Source: Verrucomicrobiota bacterium (GTDB lineage: Bacteria > Verrucomicrobiota > Verrucomicrobiia > Chthoniobacterales > UBA10450). Taken from it: DNA of 52,815 bases. Where the stretch lies: contig QHPU01000059.1 of NCBI GenBank assembly GCA_003219175.1, positions 1 to 52,815 of the forward strand. The letters run 5' to 3'. A program made the position numbers and the translations under genes. The notes under the pieces were generated by a model, which worked only from the letters and a program-made list of their open reading frames with translations, had not been told where the DNA came from and did not search any database. Below, piece by piece: positions 8,046 to 15,771 of the stretch (position 1 is its first letter; each line of letters begins with the position of its first letter).

Positions 8046-8611
8046 TGAAGGCGGAAACGAAAAAAGAAAAACCGGCAGGACTACGGCTGCATAACTTGCG
8101 CCCACGTCCCGGTGCGCGTCATCGGGTGAAGCGACTCGGCTGCGGCGAAAGTTCGGGCCATGGCAAAACCAGCGGCAAAGGGCACAAAGGGCAAAAGGCT
8201 CGTTCGGGCGGAAGCCTCCGTCTCGGATTCGAAGGTGGCCAGATGCCGTTAATCCGGCGATTGCCGAAGCGTGGCTTCAACAACGCAGCTTTTCACAAGC
8301 GTTACGCGATTGTGAATTTGTCGGATCTGAAGGATTTCAAAAGCGGATCGGTCGTGAACGAGGAATCGTTGCGCGCCGCAAATCTGGTTCGTGGAAATTT
8401 CGATGGCATCAAGATTCTCGGCGGCGGTGAACTAAAACATGGGCTGACGATTGAAGCGGAAAAGGTCAGCGCGGCGGCGCGCGAGAAGGTTGAGAAAGCC
8501 GGTGGGAGCATCGCGGAAGCCAAAACGCCGAGCGCCGGCGGAGCGCATCGACAGGATGCCGATGCCACGGATGCTACGAAGCCAAACAGAACAAAAGCCG
8601 GCAAGAAGTAG
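8045..8611 (+). CDS. rplO: 50S ribosomal protein L15, with C-terminal extension
   Basis: L15 is a late-assembling protein of the large subunit core. GTG 8045 overlaps the rpsE stop (TAGTG). The body shows 'LHNLRPRPGARHRVKRLGCGESSGHGKTSGKGHKGQKARSGG', 'FEGGQMPLIRRLPKRGFNN' and 'IKILGGGELKHGLTIEAEKVSAAAREKVEKAGGS'. The family ends near residue 150. Here about 35 extra Ala/Asp/Thr/Lys-rich residues follow, giving 188. Confidence 0.96.
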   Translation: MKAETKKEKPAGLRLHNLRPRPGARHRVKRLGCGESSGHGKTSGKGHKGQKARSGGSLRLGFEGGQMPLIRRLPKRGFNNAAFHKRYAIVNLSDLKDFKSGSVVNEESLRAANLVRGNFDGIKILGGGELKHGLTIEAEKVSAAAREKVEKAGGSIAEAKTPSAGGAHRQDADATDATKPNRTKAGKK

Positions 8612-8627
8612 CCGGCTGGTTTAGGAA

Positions 8628-10145
8628 ATGATCTCGGCGTTCCTGAACACAGTAAAAATTCCGGAGCTGCGGCGCCGGATTCTCTTCACTCTCGCAATTA
8701 TTGTCATTGTCCGTCTGGGCGCTGCGATCACGACGCCCGGAGTCAATCAGGCCGTTTTGCAGGAATGGTTTCGCAGCACCGCCGACAAGCAGGGCGGGGT
8801 GGCTGCGCTCTTTAATCTTTTCAGCGGCGGTGCGCTGGAGAATTGCGCGATTTTTTCCCTTGGCATCATGCCCTATATCAGTGCGTCGATCATGCTGCAG
8901 TTATTGACGGCGGTGATTCCGCAACTCGGCCGCCTGGCGCGCGAAGATGGAGGCCGTCAGAAGATCATGCAATACACGCGCTATGCGACAGTAGTGCTTT
9001 GTCTTTTCCAGGGATACTTACTCGCCATTTCTTTTCAGCATCCGGAGTCGTACCATACCATTCTGGGAGGAATCCCCGATACGATTCGAAAGCTGGGGAT
9101 TCCACTGGTGGCGGACCAGGGTTGGGCCTTCCGCATTGCAACAGTCATTAGTCTGACTACTGGGACGCTTTTTCTGATGTGGCTGGGCGATCAGATCACT
9201 GAACGCGGCATCGGCAACGGCATTTCTTTGATAATCACGGTCGGAATTGTGGCGCGCTTGCCGGCGGCGCTTACGCAGGCGTGGCGAACGTTTGTCCCCA
9301 GTGCAGGAGCGGGAGGCGATACCGGTCAGTCCAGTCCAACTCCCGTTGTTCTTGTGCTGATGATTTTGTTCCTATTCCTTGTGATCGCGGGTGTGATCAC
9401 GATCACGCAAGGTGTTCGCAAGATTTCGGTGCAATATGCCAAGCGGGTAGTCGGCCGAAAAATGTACGGCGGCCAATCGACGTTCATGCCATTGAAAGTA
9501 AATTACGCCGGAGTCATGCCGATCATTTTCGCATGGGCCATTTTGTTGTTTCCCACCACAATCGTCGGCCTCTTGTTCAAGAACAGTCGCGTCGCCAAAC
9601 AGATTACCGACGCGATGGCGACAGGTTGGGTTCATTATGCCTTGATTGCCGCGATGATTTTCTTCTTCAGTTACTTTTGGGTGGCGACACAATTCCAACC
9701 ATCGCAGATCGCGGATGATCTGAAGAAGCACGGTGGCTACATTCCCGGGGTGCGACCAGGGAAACCGACGGCCGACTTTTTGGACTATACAATGACGCGG
9801 CTGACTTTTGCGGGCGCGATGTTTCTCACCCTGATTGCGGTGTTGCCGAGCTTGCTCAGCCAGGCCCTTCATGTCCCGCAGGTCACCGCTCAATTTTTCG
9901 GAGGAACAAGCCTGCTCATTATCGTGGGTGTAATGTTGGATACGATGCGCCAGGTCGAAACGCATCTGATTCAACGCCATTACGACGGGTTCTTGCGCAA
10001 AGGGCGAATTCGCGGGCGAGCTTTCGATACGCGCGCCGCTTACAACCGTGGCGAGGCCGCAGCGCAGAAGACGTTGATGTGGCTTTACGTTGCGATCTCC
10101 ATTCTCGTCATCGCTGGAGTCGCCATTTTTCTTTACGGCCGCTGA
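8628..10145 (+). CDS. secY: Protein translocase subunit SecY
   Basis: SecY is the channel of the Sec translocon in the inner membrane. The 505-residue product has about ten hydrophobic segments. Family signatures include 'GIMPYISASIMLQLLTAVIPQLGRLAREDGGRQKIMQYTRYAT' early, 'GDQITERGIGNGISLII' mid-protein, and 'QFQPSQIADDLKKHGGYIPGVRPGKPTADFLDYTMTRLTFAGAMFL' late. It is longer than the usual 430-440 residues, partly from a Gly/Ser/Pro-rich loop near residue 225. It sits in the normal spc position between rplO and adk. Confidence 0.97.
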   Translation: MISAFLNTVKIPELRRRILFTLAIIVIVRLGAAITTPGVNQAVLQEWFRSTADKQGGVAALFNLFSGGALENCAIFSLGIMPYISASIMLQLLTAVIPQLGRLAREDGGRQKIMQYTRYATVVLCLFQGYLLAISFQHPESYHTILGGIPDTIRKLGIPLVADQGWAFRIATVISLTTGTLFLMWLGDQITERGIGNGISLIITVGIVARLPAALTQAWRTFVPSAGAGGDTGQSSPTPVVLVLMILFLFLVIAGVITITQGVRKISVQYAKRVVGRKMYGGQSTFMPLKVNYAGVMPIIFAWAILLFPTTIVGLLFKNSRVAKQITDAMATGWVHYALIAAMIFFFSYFWVATQFQPSQIADDLKKHGGYIPGVRPGKPTADFLDYTMTRLTFAGAMFLTLIAVLPSLLSQALHVPQVTAQFFGGTSLLIIVGVMLDTMRQVETHLIQRHYDGFLRKGRIRGRAFDTRAAYNRGEAAAQKTLMWLYVAISILVIAGVAIFLYGR

Positions 10146-10796
10146 GTGAAGAAACGGCTTGTTCTTCTCGGCGCGCCCGGTTCTGGGAAGGGCACCCAGG
10201 CTGAACTGATTACGCGGCAATTTGGAATTCCGGTCACATCGCCGGGTGCGATCCTGAGGCGGGAGAAAGACCTTGGCACGCCCTTGGGAATCGAGACTTC
10301 CGAGACCATTCAGCGGGGTGGCCTTGTCCCGGATGCGACAATTGTGAAACTGATCGAAGATTGGCTGCGCTTGCACGGTGCGCACGGTTTTGTCTTTGAT
10401 GGATTCCCGCGCACCGCTCCGCAGGCCGAAAGCCTGGCGGCGATTCTCACTCGCCACCATACCCCACTTGATCTCGCGATCTGGCTCGAAGTTTCCGAGG
10501 AAACGGTCCGCGAGCGTATTTCAGGACGATTGCAGTGCCGCAGTTGCGGCTTTGTTACCAGTGTGGCGGCAGGAAATTTTTCCGAGCGCGCAGTTTGTCC
10601 GTACTGTGAAGGACCACTGGTGCGGCGAAATGACGATGATCTCGAAATTCTGCAAAATCGCTTGAAGGAATATCACGTGAAAACCGAACCATTGGCTTCC
10701 TATTACCAAAAGGGAAGCGTGTTACATCGCATCGATGGCAATCGCGATCGCGAAACAGTTTTCGGCGATATTTCGCGTTTGATTGAGGCGAAATGA
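10146..10796 (+). CDS. adk: Adenylate kinase
   Basis: It converts AMP and ATP to two ADP in the cytoplasm. GTG 10146 abuts the secY stop. The P-loop GAPGSGKGTQ lies at residues 9-18, and the NMP-binding region follows ('SPGAILRREKDLGTPLG'). 'VFDGFPRTAPQAESL' and 'GRLQCRSCGFV...CPYCEG' are present. The two Cys pairs in the lid mark a zinc-binding long-type adenylate kinase. Length 216 fits. The stop overlaps the map start. Confidence 0.96.
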   Translation: MKKRLVLLGAPGSGKGTQAELITRQFGIPVTSPGAILRREKDLGTPLGIETSETIQRGGLVPDATIVKLIEDWLRLHGAHGFVFDGFPRTAPQAESLAAILTRHHTPLDLAIWLEVSEETVRERISGRLQCRSCGFVTSVAAGNFSERAVCPYCEGPLVRRNDDDLEILQNRLKEYHVKTEPLASYYQKGSVLHRIDGNRDRETVFGDISRLIEAK

Positions 10797-11569
10797 TCCC
10801 GATTAAGAATGCGAAGGAAGCGGAAAAGATGCGGCTGGCGTGTCGCGTCGCGAGCGAGATCCTGGACCGCGTCGTCGGCCTCATTCGGCCGGGGATTACG
10901 ACGAAAGAAGTGGACGAAGCTGCCGCCGAGATGATGGACGAGGCTGGGGTGAAAAGCGCATTTCTCGGCTATCGGATCGGGCATCGCGTCTATCCAGGAA
11001 ACATCTGCATATCACTAAACGACGAAGTTATTCACGGCATTGCCAGCCAGCGCCGGATTCAGTATGGCGATATAGTGAAACTCGATATCGGAGTGATTCG
11101 CGACGGCTGGATCGGCGATACTGCCACGACGGTGCCGGTCGGCATTATCGACGAACAGACGGAACGTTTGCTGCGGGTGACAGAGCGGGCACTGGAGCGC
11201 GCTATTGGTATGGCTTATCAGGGCCGGCGATTGGGCGACATCAGCGCGGAGATCGAAGACGAAGCAACGCGTAACCAACTTAATGTCGTGCGCGAGTTTG
11301 TCGGCCACGGGGTTGGACGAAAACTACATGAGGAGCCTCAGATCCCGAATTATGGAAAGCGTGGCAGCGGGCCGCGGCTGAAAGCCGGAATGACGCTCGC
11401 GATTGAGCCGATGATTAATTTGGGAACTGCCGCCGTCAGATTACTCGATGACGGCTGGACTGCTTGCACCGCTGATGGAATGCCGTCGGCACATTTCGAG
11501 CACACGGTGTTGATTACCAATGAGGAGCCGGAAATACTGACATGGCGCGGAAAGGCGCAATTGAAGTAG
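10793..11569 (+). CDS. map: Methionine aminopeptidase type I
   Basis: It removes the initiator Met from new proteins, using two metal ions. The 258 residues contain '[23 protein letters not shown]', the metal-binding '[27 protein letters not shown]' (Asp pair), '[23 protein letters not shown]' (His) and '[10 protein letters not shown]' (Glu). '[10 protein letters not shown]' lies near the end. ATG 10793 overlaps adk by four bases. Its last 28 bases overlap infA. Confidence 0.96.
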   Translation: MIPIKNAKEAEKMRLACRVASEILDRVVGLIRPGITTKEVDEAAAEMMDEAGVKSAFLGYRIGHRVYPGNICISLNDEVIHGIASQRRIQYGDIVKLDIGVIRDGWIGDTATTVPVGIIDEQTERLLRVTERALERAIGMAYQGRRLGDISAEIEDEATRNQLNVVREFVGHGVGRKLHEEPQIPNYGKRGSGPRLKAGMTLAIEPMINLGTAAVRLLDDGWTACTADGMPSAHFEHTVLITNEEPEILTWRGKAQLK

Positions 11570-11760
11570 AAGGCAAGGTGGTCGAGCTTCTTCCGAACAC
11601 GATGTTTCGGGTGGAACTCCCTAACGGCCACCAGGTTCTGGCCCATATTTCGGGGAAAATGCGGCTGCACTTCATTCGCATCTTGCCAGGAGACAAAGTT
11701 ATGCTAGAGATTTCGCCCTACGATTTGTCGAAGGGGCGGATTACGTTTCGCCAGAAATGA
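11542..11760 (+). CDS. infA: Translation initiation factor IF-1
   Basis: IF-1 is an OB-fold factor that blocks the A site during initiation. The 72-residue product has the diagnostic '[55 protein letters not shown]'. ATG 11542 lies inside the end of map in another frame, a 28-base overlap, which suggests translational coupling. No closer start reproduces the family N-terminus (MAxKxxIE). Confidence 0.97.
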   Translation: MARKGAIEVEGKVVELLPNTMFRVELPNGHQVLAHISGKMRLHFIRILPGDKVMLEISPYDLSKGRITFRQK

Positions 11761-11801
11761 ACGCGCGGATACCTCTCCGCGATTTTTCGTCTCGTGGAAA
11801 A

Positions 11802-11915
11802 ATGAAAGTACGACCATCAGTAAGAAGACTTTGTGAATCTTGCAAGATTGTGAAGCGCAAGAATGTAGTGCGCGTCATCTGCAAGAACCCGCGGCATAAA
11901 CAGCGGCAGGGGTAA
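11802..11915 (+). CDS. rpmJ: 50S ribosomal protein L36
   Basis: This short gene gives 37 residues, [21 protein letters not shown], then [16 protein letters not shown]. It is the zinc-binding C-type L36: the ligands C-x2-C (residues 11 and 14), C27 and H32 are all present. It lies 41 bases after infA and before rpsM, the usual position. Confidence 0.95.
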   Translation: MKVRPSVRRLCESCKIVKRKNVVRVICKNPRHKQRQG

Positions 11916-11923
11916 ACAAAGGT

Positions 11924-12006
11924 GATTAGTAACTAGTGATAAATGATTAGTGGAAAGTGGAAACGATTTAACACTTTAACAGGTTAACAATTTTAACGAC
12001 TTACAA
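11924..12006 (+). repeat. Periodic low-complexity repeats before rpsM
   Basis: Two runs sit back to back. The first is a GTGATTAGT-type run (11924-11958: GATTAGTAACTAGTGATAAATGATTAGTGG). The second is an 8-base run of TTTAACA/TTAACA units (ATTTAACA CTTTAACA GGTTAACA, about 11966-11992). They end some 15-20 bases before the rpsM ATG and code for nothing visible. Confidence 0.55.
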
Positions 12007-12009
12007 AAC

Positions 12010-12405
12010 ATGCCAAGATTATTGGGAGTTGAAATACCGGCGGAGAAGCGCATCGAAGCGTCGCTTACTTATATTTACGGGATTGGACCGGCGATCGCGA
12101 AGCGCATTCTCGATCAGACGAATATTGATCCGAATCTGCGCGCGAAAAAACTCACCCCGCAACAGCTGAACGAGATCATCCATTCGATTACGAGCAACAA
12201 GATTCCAATTGAAGGGGATCTGCGCCGTGAGGTGCAGGGCAATCTCAAGCGTTTACAGGCGATCAATTGTTATCGCGGAATCCGGCATCGCCGAGGCTTG
12301 CCTGTTCGGGGCCAGCGCACCAGCACAAACGCGCGCACCCGCAAAGGTCCACGCAAGACCGTTGGAGTCATCCGTAACAAAGACGCGAAAGCAGGTAAAG
12401 TTTAA
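12010..12405 (+). CDS. rpsM: 30S ribosomal protein S13
   Basis: S13 lies in the head of the small subunit with S19 and contacts P-site tRNA. The 131-residue product begins [34 protein letters not shown]. It contains '[51 protein letters not shown]', diagnostic of S13. The stop TAA and the rpsK ATG overlap by one base (TAATG). Confidence 0.97.
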   Translation: MPRLLGVEIPAEKRIEASLTYIYGIGPAIAKRILDQTNIDPNLRAKKLTPQQLNEIIHSITSNKIPIEGDLRREVQGNLKRLQAINCYRGIRHRRGLPVRGQRTSTNARTRKGPRKTVGVIRNKDAKAGKV

Positions 12406-13034
12406 TGGCTGAACCACAAAAACCGGCGGAAGACGCCGAAAAGAAACCGAGGGCGCCCAAAGCTGCGAAAGAGGCTGGGCCCAAACCCGACACAGCAGAA
12501 GTCCAGAGCGAGCCGGCCAAGGTGGAAGTCCCTGCGGTTGCAGCTCCGGCTGAGCCGAAGAAAAAGACCGCGCCGAAGGCAAAGAAAGAGGAAACGGCTG
12601 CTCCGGCCGCGGCGCCGGCGGAGAACCTTTCCCTTAGTCCTGAAAGCGTCGAGCAACCGAAGATCGTCAAGGCGAAGGGCAGCAAAAACATTCACAACGG
12701 CATCGCGCACGTTCTCGCCACGTTCAACAACACCATCGTCACGATTACGGACATGAAGGGCAACGTCATCGGATGGTCGAGTGCGGGCAAAGTTGGATTC
12801 AAAGGCTCGCGCAAAAGCACCGCCTATGCGGCCCAAATGGTGGCGCAGGATGCGTCGCGGCAGGCCATGGGACACGGTCTTAAGGAAGTGGAAGTGCTGG
12901 TCAGAGGCCCGGGCGCGGGACGCGAATCGGCTGTGCGCGCTCTTCAAGCCATCGGTCTCGAACTTACCGTGATCCGCGACGTTACCCCCGTTCCGCACAA
13001 CGGCTGCCGCCCGCCGAAACCACGCCGCGTATGA
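12405..13034 (+). CDS. rpsK: 30S ribosomal protein S11, with about 85-residue N-terminal extension
   Basis: S11 lies on the platform of the small subunit. The core from about residue 88 has '[51 protein letters not shown]' and '[42 protein letters not shown]', canonical S11. The product is 209 residues against about 130. The added N-terminus is almost only Ala, Pro, Lys and Glu. No ATG lies near the core start, and the ATG at 12405 is coupled to rpsM, so the extension is likely translated. Confidence 0.95.
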   Translation: MAEPQKPAEDAEKKPRAPKAAKEAGPKPDTAEVQSEPAKVEVPAVAAPAEPKKKTAPKAKKEETAAPAAAPAENLSLSPESVEQPKIVKAKGSKNIHNGIAHVLATFNNTIVTITDMKGNVIGWSSAGKVGFKGSRKSTAYAAQMVAQDASRQAMGHGLKEVEVLVRGPGAGRESAVRALQAIGLELTVIRDVTPVPHNGCRPPKPRRV

Positions 13035-13036
13035 TT

Positions 13037-13070
13037 CAATCAACTATCAACCCTCAACCATCAATCTTCT
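13037..13070 (+). repeat. Heptamer-periodic repeat before rpsD
   Basis: The units AATCAAC TATCAAC CCTCAAC CATCAAT occur in a row with period 7, right between the rpsK stop and the rpsD GTG. Similar periodic stretches with other unit lengths precede rpsM, rplV, hutI, ftcD and cinA. Confidence 0.6.
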
Positions 13071-13072
13071 AA

Positions 13073-13684
13073 GTGGGCAGATACACCGGACCAAAAACCA
13101 GAGTTAGCCGCCGCTACGGCGTCCCGCTTTTCGGGCCTTCGAAATCGCTCGAGCGAAAAAATTATCCCCCCGGAATGCACGGACCGAAAGGTTCGCGCCG
13201 GAAACAATCCGATTACGCGATTGCGCTCGGTGAAAAACAAAAGCTGCGTTATCAATATGGGCTGCTCGAGCGACAGTTTCGTCGGATTTTCCAAAGCGCG
13301 TTACGCAAACGCGGTGTCACCGGCGAAAGGCTTTTGCAATTGCTCGAGACCCGCCTCGACAACGTCGTCTTTCGTCTCGGCTTGGCCAACACGCGTGCTG
13401 GTGCCCGCCAGCTGGTTTCACACGGCCACATCCTGGTTAACGGCAAGACGGTGAACATTTCCTCCTTTAACGTGAAGGCCGGCGACGAGATTTCGGTCAA
13501 AGACAAACCGAAGACGCGTCAACTCGCTTTGCGCAATCTCGAACTAACGCAGATCGTTCCAGTGCCCGACTGGTTGACGGTCGATCGCGACGCTCTCAGA
13601 GGCAAAGTTGCCCGCATTCCTTCGCGCGAAGAAATTCAACCGATGGTCAACGAGCAACTGATCGTCGAGTTGTACTCCCGCTAA
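13073..13684 (+). CDS. rpsD: 30S ribosomal protein S4
   Basis: S4 nucleates 16S rRNA assembly and often represses its own operon. GTG 13073 gives MGRYTGPKTRVSRRYGVPLFGP. 'YPPGMHGPKGSRRKQSDYAIALGEKQKLRYQYGLLERQFR' and the S4 RNA-binding domain 'LLQLLETRLDNVVFRLGLANTRAGARQLVSHGHILVNGKTVNI' follow. The protein ends 'NEQLIVELYSR'. Length 203 is normal. rpoA and rplQ, which normally follow in the alpha operon, are not here. Confidence 0.97.
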   Translation: MGRYTGPKTRVSRRYGVPLFGPSKSLERKNYPPGMHGPKGSRRKQSDYAIALGEKQKLRYQYGLLERQFRRIFQSALRKRGVTGERLLQLLETRLDNVVFRLGLANTRAGARQLVSHGHILVNGKTVNISSFNVKAGDEISVKDKPKTRQLALRNLELTQIVPVPDWLTVDRDALRGKVARIPSREEIQPMVNEQLIVELYSR

Positions 13685-13685
13685 T

Positions 13686-13735
13686 TGTAGCGGCCTACAG
13701 GTTGAAGCACTGGCGGTTACACAACCGCCACTACA
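13686..13735 (+). repeat. Dispersed TGTAG...CTACA palindromic element (after rpsD)
   Basis: It starts TGTAGCGG and ends CCGCCACTACA, with an inner palindrome TGGCGGTT/AACCGCCA, just after the rpsD stop. A partial relative, GGGCGGTC/GACCGCCGCTACA, lies at 13903-13927. It could also act as a transcript 3' end, but no T-run follows. Confidence 0.55.
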
Positions 13736-13910
13736 GCACGCTTCCTGGAATGAAATAACGGACCGCCATTATCCGGTGGAACAAGAGGCAAACTCGGAAT
13801 GAGGAGAATCTCAGCCGGGACTGAGCGGTTATCGGGTACCTGCTCTCAGTTACGAACCGGGCTGGCGTTGCAAGCGAGGTCCGGTGCACTCTCCAGAGGA
13901 AGAAGGGCGG

Positions 13911-14147
13911 TCATAGACCGCCGCTACAGAGGAATTCCAACGCTTTGTCGTAGCTTCGGCGATCGAGAAAGTGGGCTAATCGCGGCGGAATGGGCTGGGG
14001 GAGAGCGGCGGACAGAGATTGAATGCGGTCGGAAATCTCGCGGAGCCGCGCGATATGTTGATCGGGATCACGGCGGCTGGTTTCGTCGGAAATAATTTTT
14101 AGGCGCTCTCGTAAAGCAGTGGCTAATTCTTGTTCTTCTCTCGTCAT
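13911..14147 (-). CDS. Small helical protein of unknown function
   Basis: A 78-residue charged product, MTREEQELATALRERLKII, continuing with 'RLREISDRIQSL' and ending 'RLAHFLDRRSYDKALEFL'. It is predicted all-helical, with a possible coiled coil in the middle. The C-terminal 'HFLDRRSYDKALEFL' looks like a conserved helical motif. The last few codons run into a dispersed palindrome (13903-13927). The opposite-strand frame at 13799-14095 has unprotein-like Arg/Gly-rich composition and is taken as the shadow. The function is unknown, and the start has no strong ribosome-binding site. Confidence 0.55.
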   Translation of the reverse strand: MTREEQELATALRERLKIISDETSRRDPDQHIARLREISDRIQSLSAALPQPIPPRLAHFLDRRSYDKALEFLCSGGL

Positions 14148-14193
14148 TTGTTTCGCAGGATAGGGTGAATTCGTACGCTAACAGCATTTGTCT

Positions 14194-14273
14194 TTAGCGC
14201 CAAAGGCGCTGAGCAAGCGAGGCCGGGGGCGCTGCCGCGGGGGAGAATTTTTTCGCGCCCTTGGCGCTGAAAC
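14194..14273 (+). repeat. Palindrome-rich stretch upstream of receiver gene
   Basis: The palindrome TTTAGCGCCAAAGGCGCT at 14194-14211 is echoed in inverted orientation by GCGCCCTTGGCGCTGA ending near 14273. The open frame of the next gene runs through it from a TTG at 14188, but the translation there is low-complexity Arg/Gly-rich. It is therefore treated as non-coding repeat. Confidence 0.45.
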
Positions 14274-14346
14274 GCAACGAGCGGAAGCGCATCCTTCCGT
14301 TGAAGGAAAGCTTGAAACTCACGAATATTTAGCGCAACCGTCTGCC

Positions 14347-14769
14347 GTGGCTGTCAGCGATTCCAAACGCATTCTCGTGGTGGACGACGATATGTCGCTT
14401 ACGCGTCTTATCAGCGAGGCATTGCGAACTCGTTTCCAATGTGAAGTTGATGCTACCCCTAATCCGGAGTACGCCTTTGAGCTGGCGTTGAAAAAACGTT
14501 ACCGCGTTTTCGTTTTCGATTTTTCGATGCCGATGATCGATGGCGCCATGCTCTTTGCGCTCATTGGGAAGGTCTATAACCATGTGAATCCGCCGCTACT
14601 GGTTCCGCCGCTGATACTGATTTCAGGACGCGGCGATGAGGCGCGCGCGCAGGAATTGATGAAAGAAATCGGAGTGCGCGGGTTTTTGCCGAAACCTTTC
14701 GCGATGAATCGGCTGATGGAGAAGGTTAGGGAGGTTGCTCCGGAACTCGAGGCAGCTAGTGGAGAATAA
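14347..14769 (+). CDS. Stand-alone response-regulator receiver domain (CheY-like)
   Basis: A single receiver domain with no output domain. Counted from GTG 14347, the 140 residues start VAVSDSKRILVVDDDMSL. They have the acidic cluster D13-D15, the phospho-acceptor D58 in 'VFDFSMPMIDG', a conserved Ser at 93 ('LILISGRGDEARA') and K116 in 'GFLPKPF'. This is a complete active-site set. The frame is open to a TTG at 14188, but that part is translated repeat. No histidine kinase is adjacent, so the partner is unknown. It likely works by protein-protein contact as CheY or Spo0F do. Confidence 0.8.
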   Translation: MAVSDSKRILVVDDDMSLTRLISEALRTRFQCEVDATPNPEYAFELALKKRYRVFVFDFSMPMIDGAMLFALIGKVYNHVNPPLLVPPLILISGRGDEARAQELMKEIGVRGFLPKPFAMNRLMEKVREVAPELEAASGE

Positions 14770-14964
14770 CGAGGGTGGCGCGACGACCGGCCCGTGGCGT
14801 CGTCCCGCAGCTGCCGAAACCAAGACGGGAGTAATCGAGTGGTGGGTAATCGCAGCTTCGGGGCATTGCCCCTCCTACCTTGACTGCCGCACACGAGATT
14901 TTCATGATTATGCAGGACTACGGCACTGGCCCTAATCTGCTTGATTCAATCCCGTTAATCTTAT

Positions 14965-15249
14965 CTATCGTTCGCCGAGCTCGGCCAATAATTGGCGGCG
15001 CGCTTCCAGCCAATCGGAGTCTGCATCGCCGGGTAGCGACATACGCTCGCGCTGTTCGGCGATGAAATAAGCGCGCGTACGGATGGCTTCGTCGCTGATA
15101 TGGGTTGTTGCTTTCGGTGGAGCAGATTTTTTGCGTGACGCAGTCTTACGCGGGGAACTGGCTTTTTTTGTTGCCGGTTTCGCGGCATGGTCGTTCAGCG
15201 CTGTTTCCTCGGCCGACGATTTCGAATTGTCCTTTGTTTTTCTTGGCAT
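14965..15249 (-). CDS. DUF2934-type protein with basic N-terminus
   Basis: A 94-residue product starting MPRKTKDNSKSSAEET. The N-terminal half is Lys/Ala/Ser/Pro-rich, like a histone tail. The C-terminal 40 residues, 'ISDEAIRTRAYFIAEQRERMSLPGDADSDWLEARRQLLAE', match the DUF2934 pattern (I..RAY.I.E..G.P.G....DWL.A...L). The role of DUF2934 is unknown. The frame extends upstream to 15306, but the ATG at 15249 is the natural start. It is transcribed away from the holin-like gene that starts 66 bases further on. Confidence 0.7.
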   Translation of the reverse strand: MPRKTKDNSKSSAEETALNDHAAKPATKKASSPRKTASRKKSAPPKATTHISDEAIRTRAYFIAEQRERMSLPGDADSDWLEARRQLLAELGER

Positions 15250-15315
15250 GACTAAAACAGGTATCGCTGTACTCGCCCGGATCGGATTGGCAAGCCGTTT
15301 TCGCAAAGGATTGGC

Positions 15316-15771
15316 GTGAACGCGAAGCCTTCGCTAGCGTACACCATGCGGCACTTTGTTTTTCGCTGGCTGGCGACGACGGTGGCAGTGATGGTCGCGG
15401 CTTCAATTATTCATGGAATCCGATACGATTTCACCGGCTCGCTAATCGGTGCGGCCTTGCTCCTCGGCATCCTAAATGCTTTTGTCCGACCCGTGTTGCT
15501 AATTTTAAGCGCACCTCTCATTCTTGTGACGCTCGGATTTTTTATTCTCATCGTCAACGGTCTGCTGCTCTGGTTCGTCCCGAACATCGTGACCGGCTTT
15601 CACGTCGATAGTTTTGGGAGCGCGTTCTGGGGTGCGATCGTGATTGGGATTGTGTCCTGGATTCTGAGCGCGTTTTTCCGCGGGAGCGACGGCCGCGTCC
15701 ATATCTTGACCCACCATGCTCAAATCAAGCGCGTGCGAGGTCGCGTCATCGAACCCGGAGATCGCTCATGA
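15316..15771 (+). CDS. Phage-holin-family-IV / YvlD-like small membrane protein
   Basis: The product has four hydrophobic segments of about 20 residues: 'FRWLATTVAVMVAASII', 'LIGAALLLGILNAFVRPVLLI', 'LVTLGFFILIVNGLLLWFVPNIV' and 'FWGAIVIGIVSWILSAFF'. The 'LNAFVRPVLLILSAPLILVTLGFF..ivNgLllwlv' pattern is typical of the superfamily IV holin/YvlD proteins, usually housekeeping membrane proteins of unknown role and not phage lysis factors. GTG 15316 gives 151 residues. ATG 15346 (MRHFVFRW) is an alternative. The stop overlaps the Anbu ATG by four bases, so the two are translationally coupled. Confidence 0.8.
   Translation: MNAKPSLAYTMRHFVFRWLATTVAVMVAASIIHGIRYDFTGSLIGAALLLGILNAFVRPVLLILSAPLILVTLGFFILIVNGLLLWFVPNIVTGFHVDSFGSAFWGAIVIGIVSWILSAFFRGSDGRVHILTHHAQIKRVRGRVIEPGDRS

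Noticed and set aside
9372-10460. Long - strand open frame (362 codons) opposite secY and adk
   Set aside because: Antisense shadow of secY/adk with no domain-like features.
11924-12006. Repeats before rpsM considered as a CRISPR remnant
   Set aside because: Units are 7-9 bases with no spacers, and no cas genes are present anywhere in the window.
13799-14095. + strand frame of 98 codons after rpsD
   Set aside because: Arg/Gly-rich translation overlapping the more protein-like - strand gene at 13911-14147 and a repeat.
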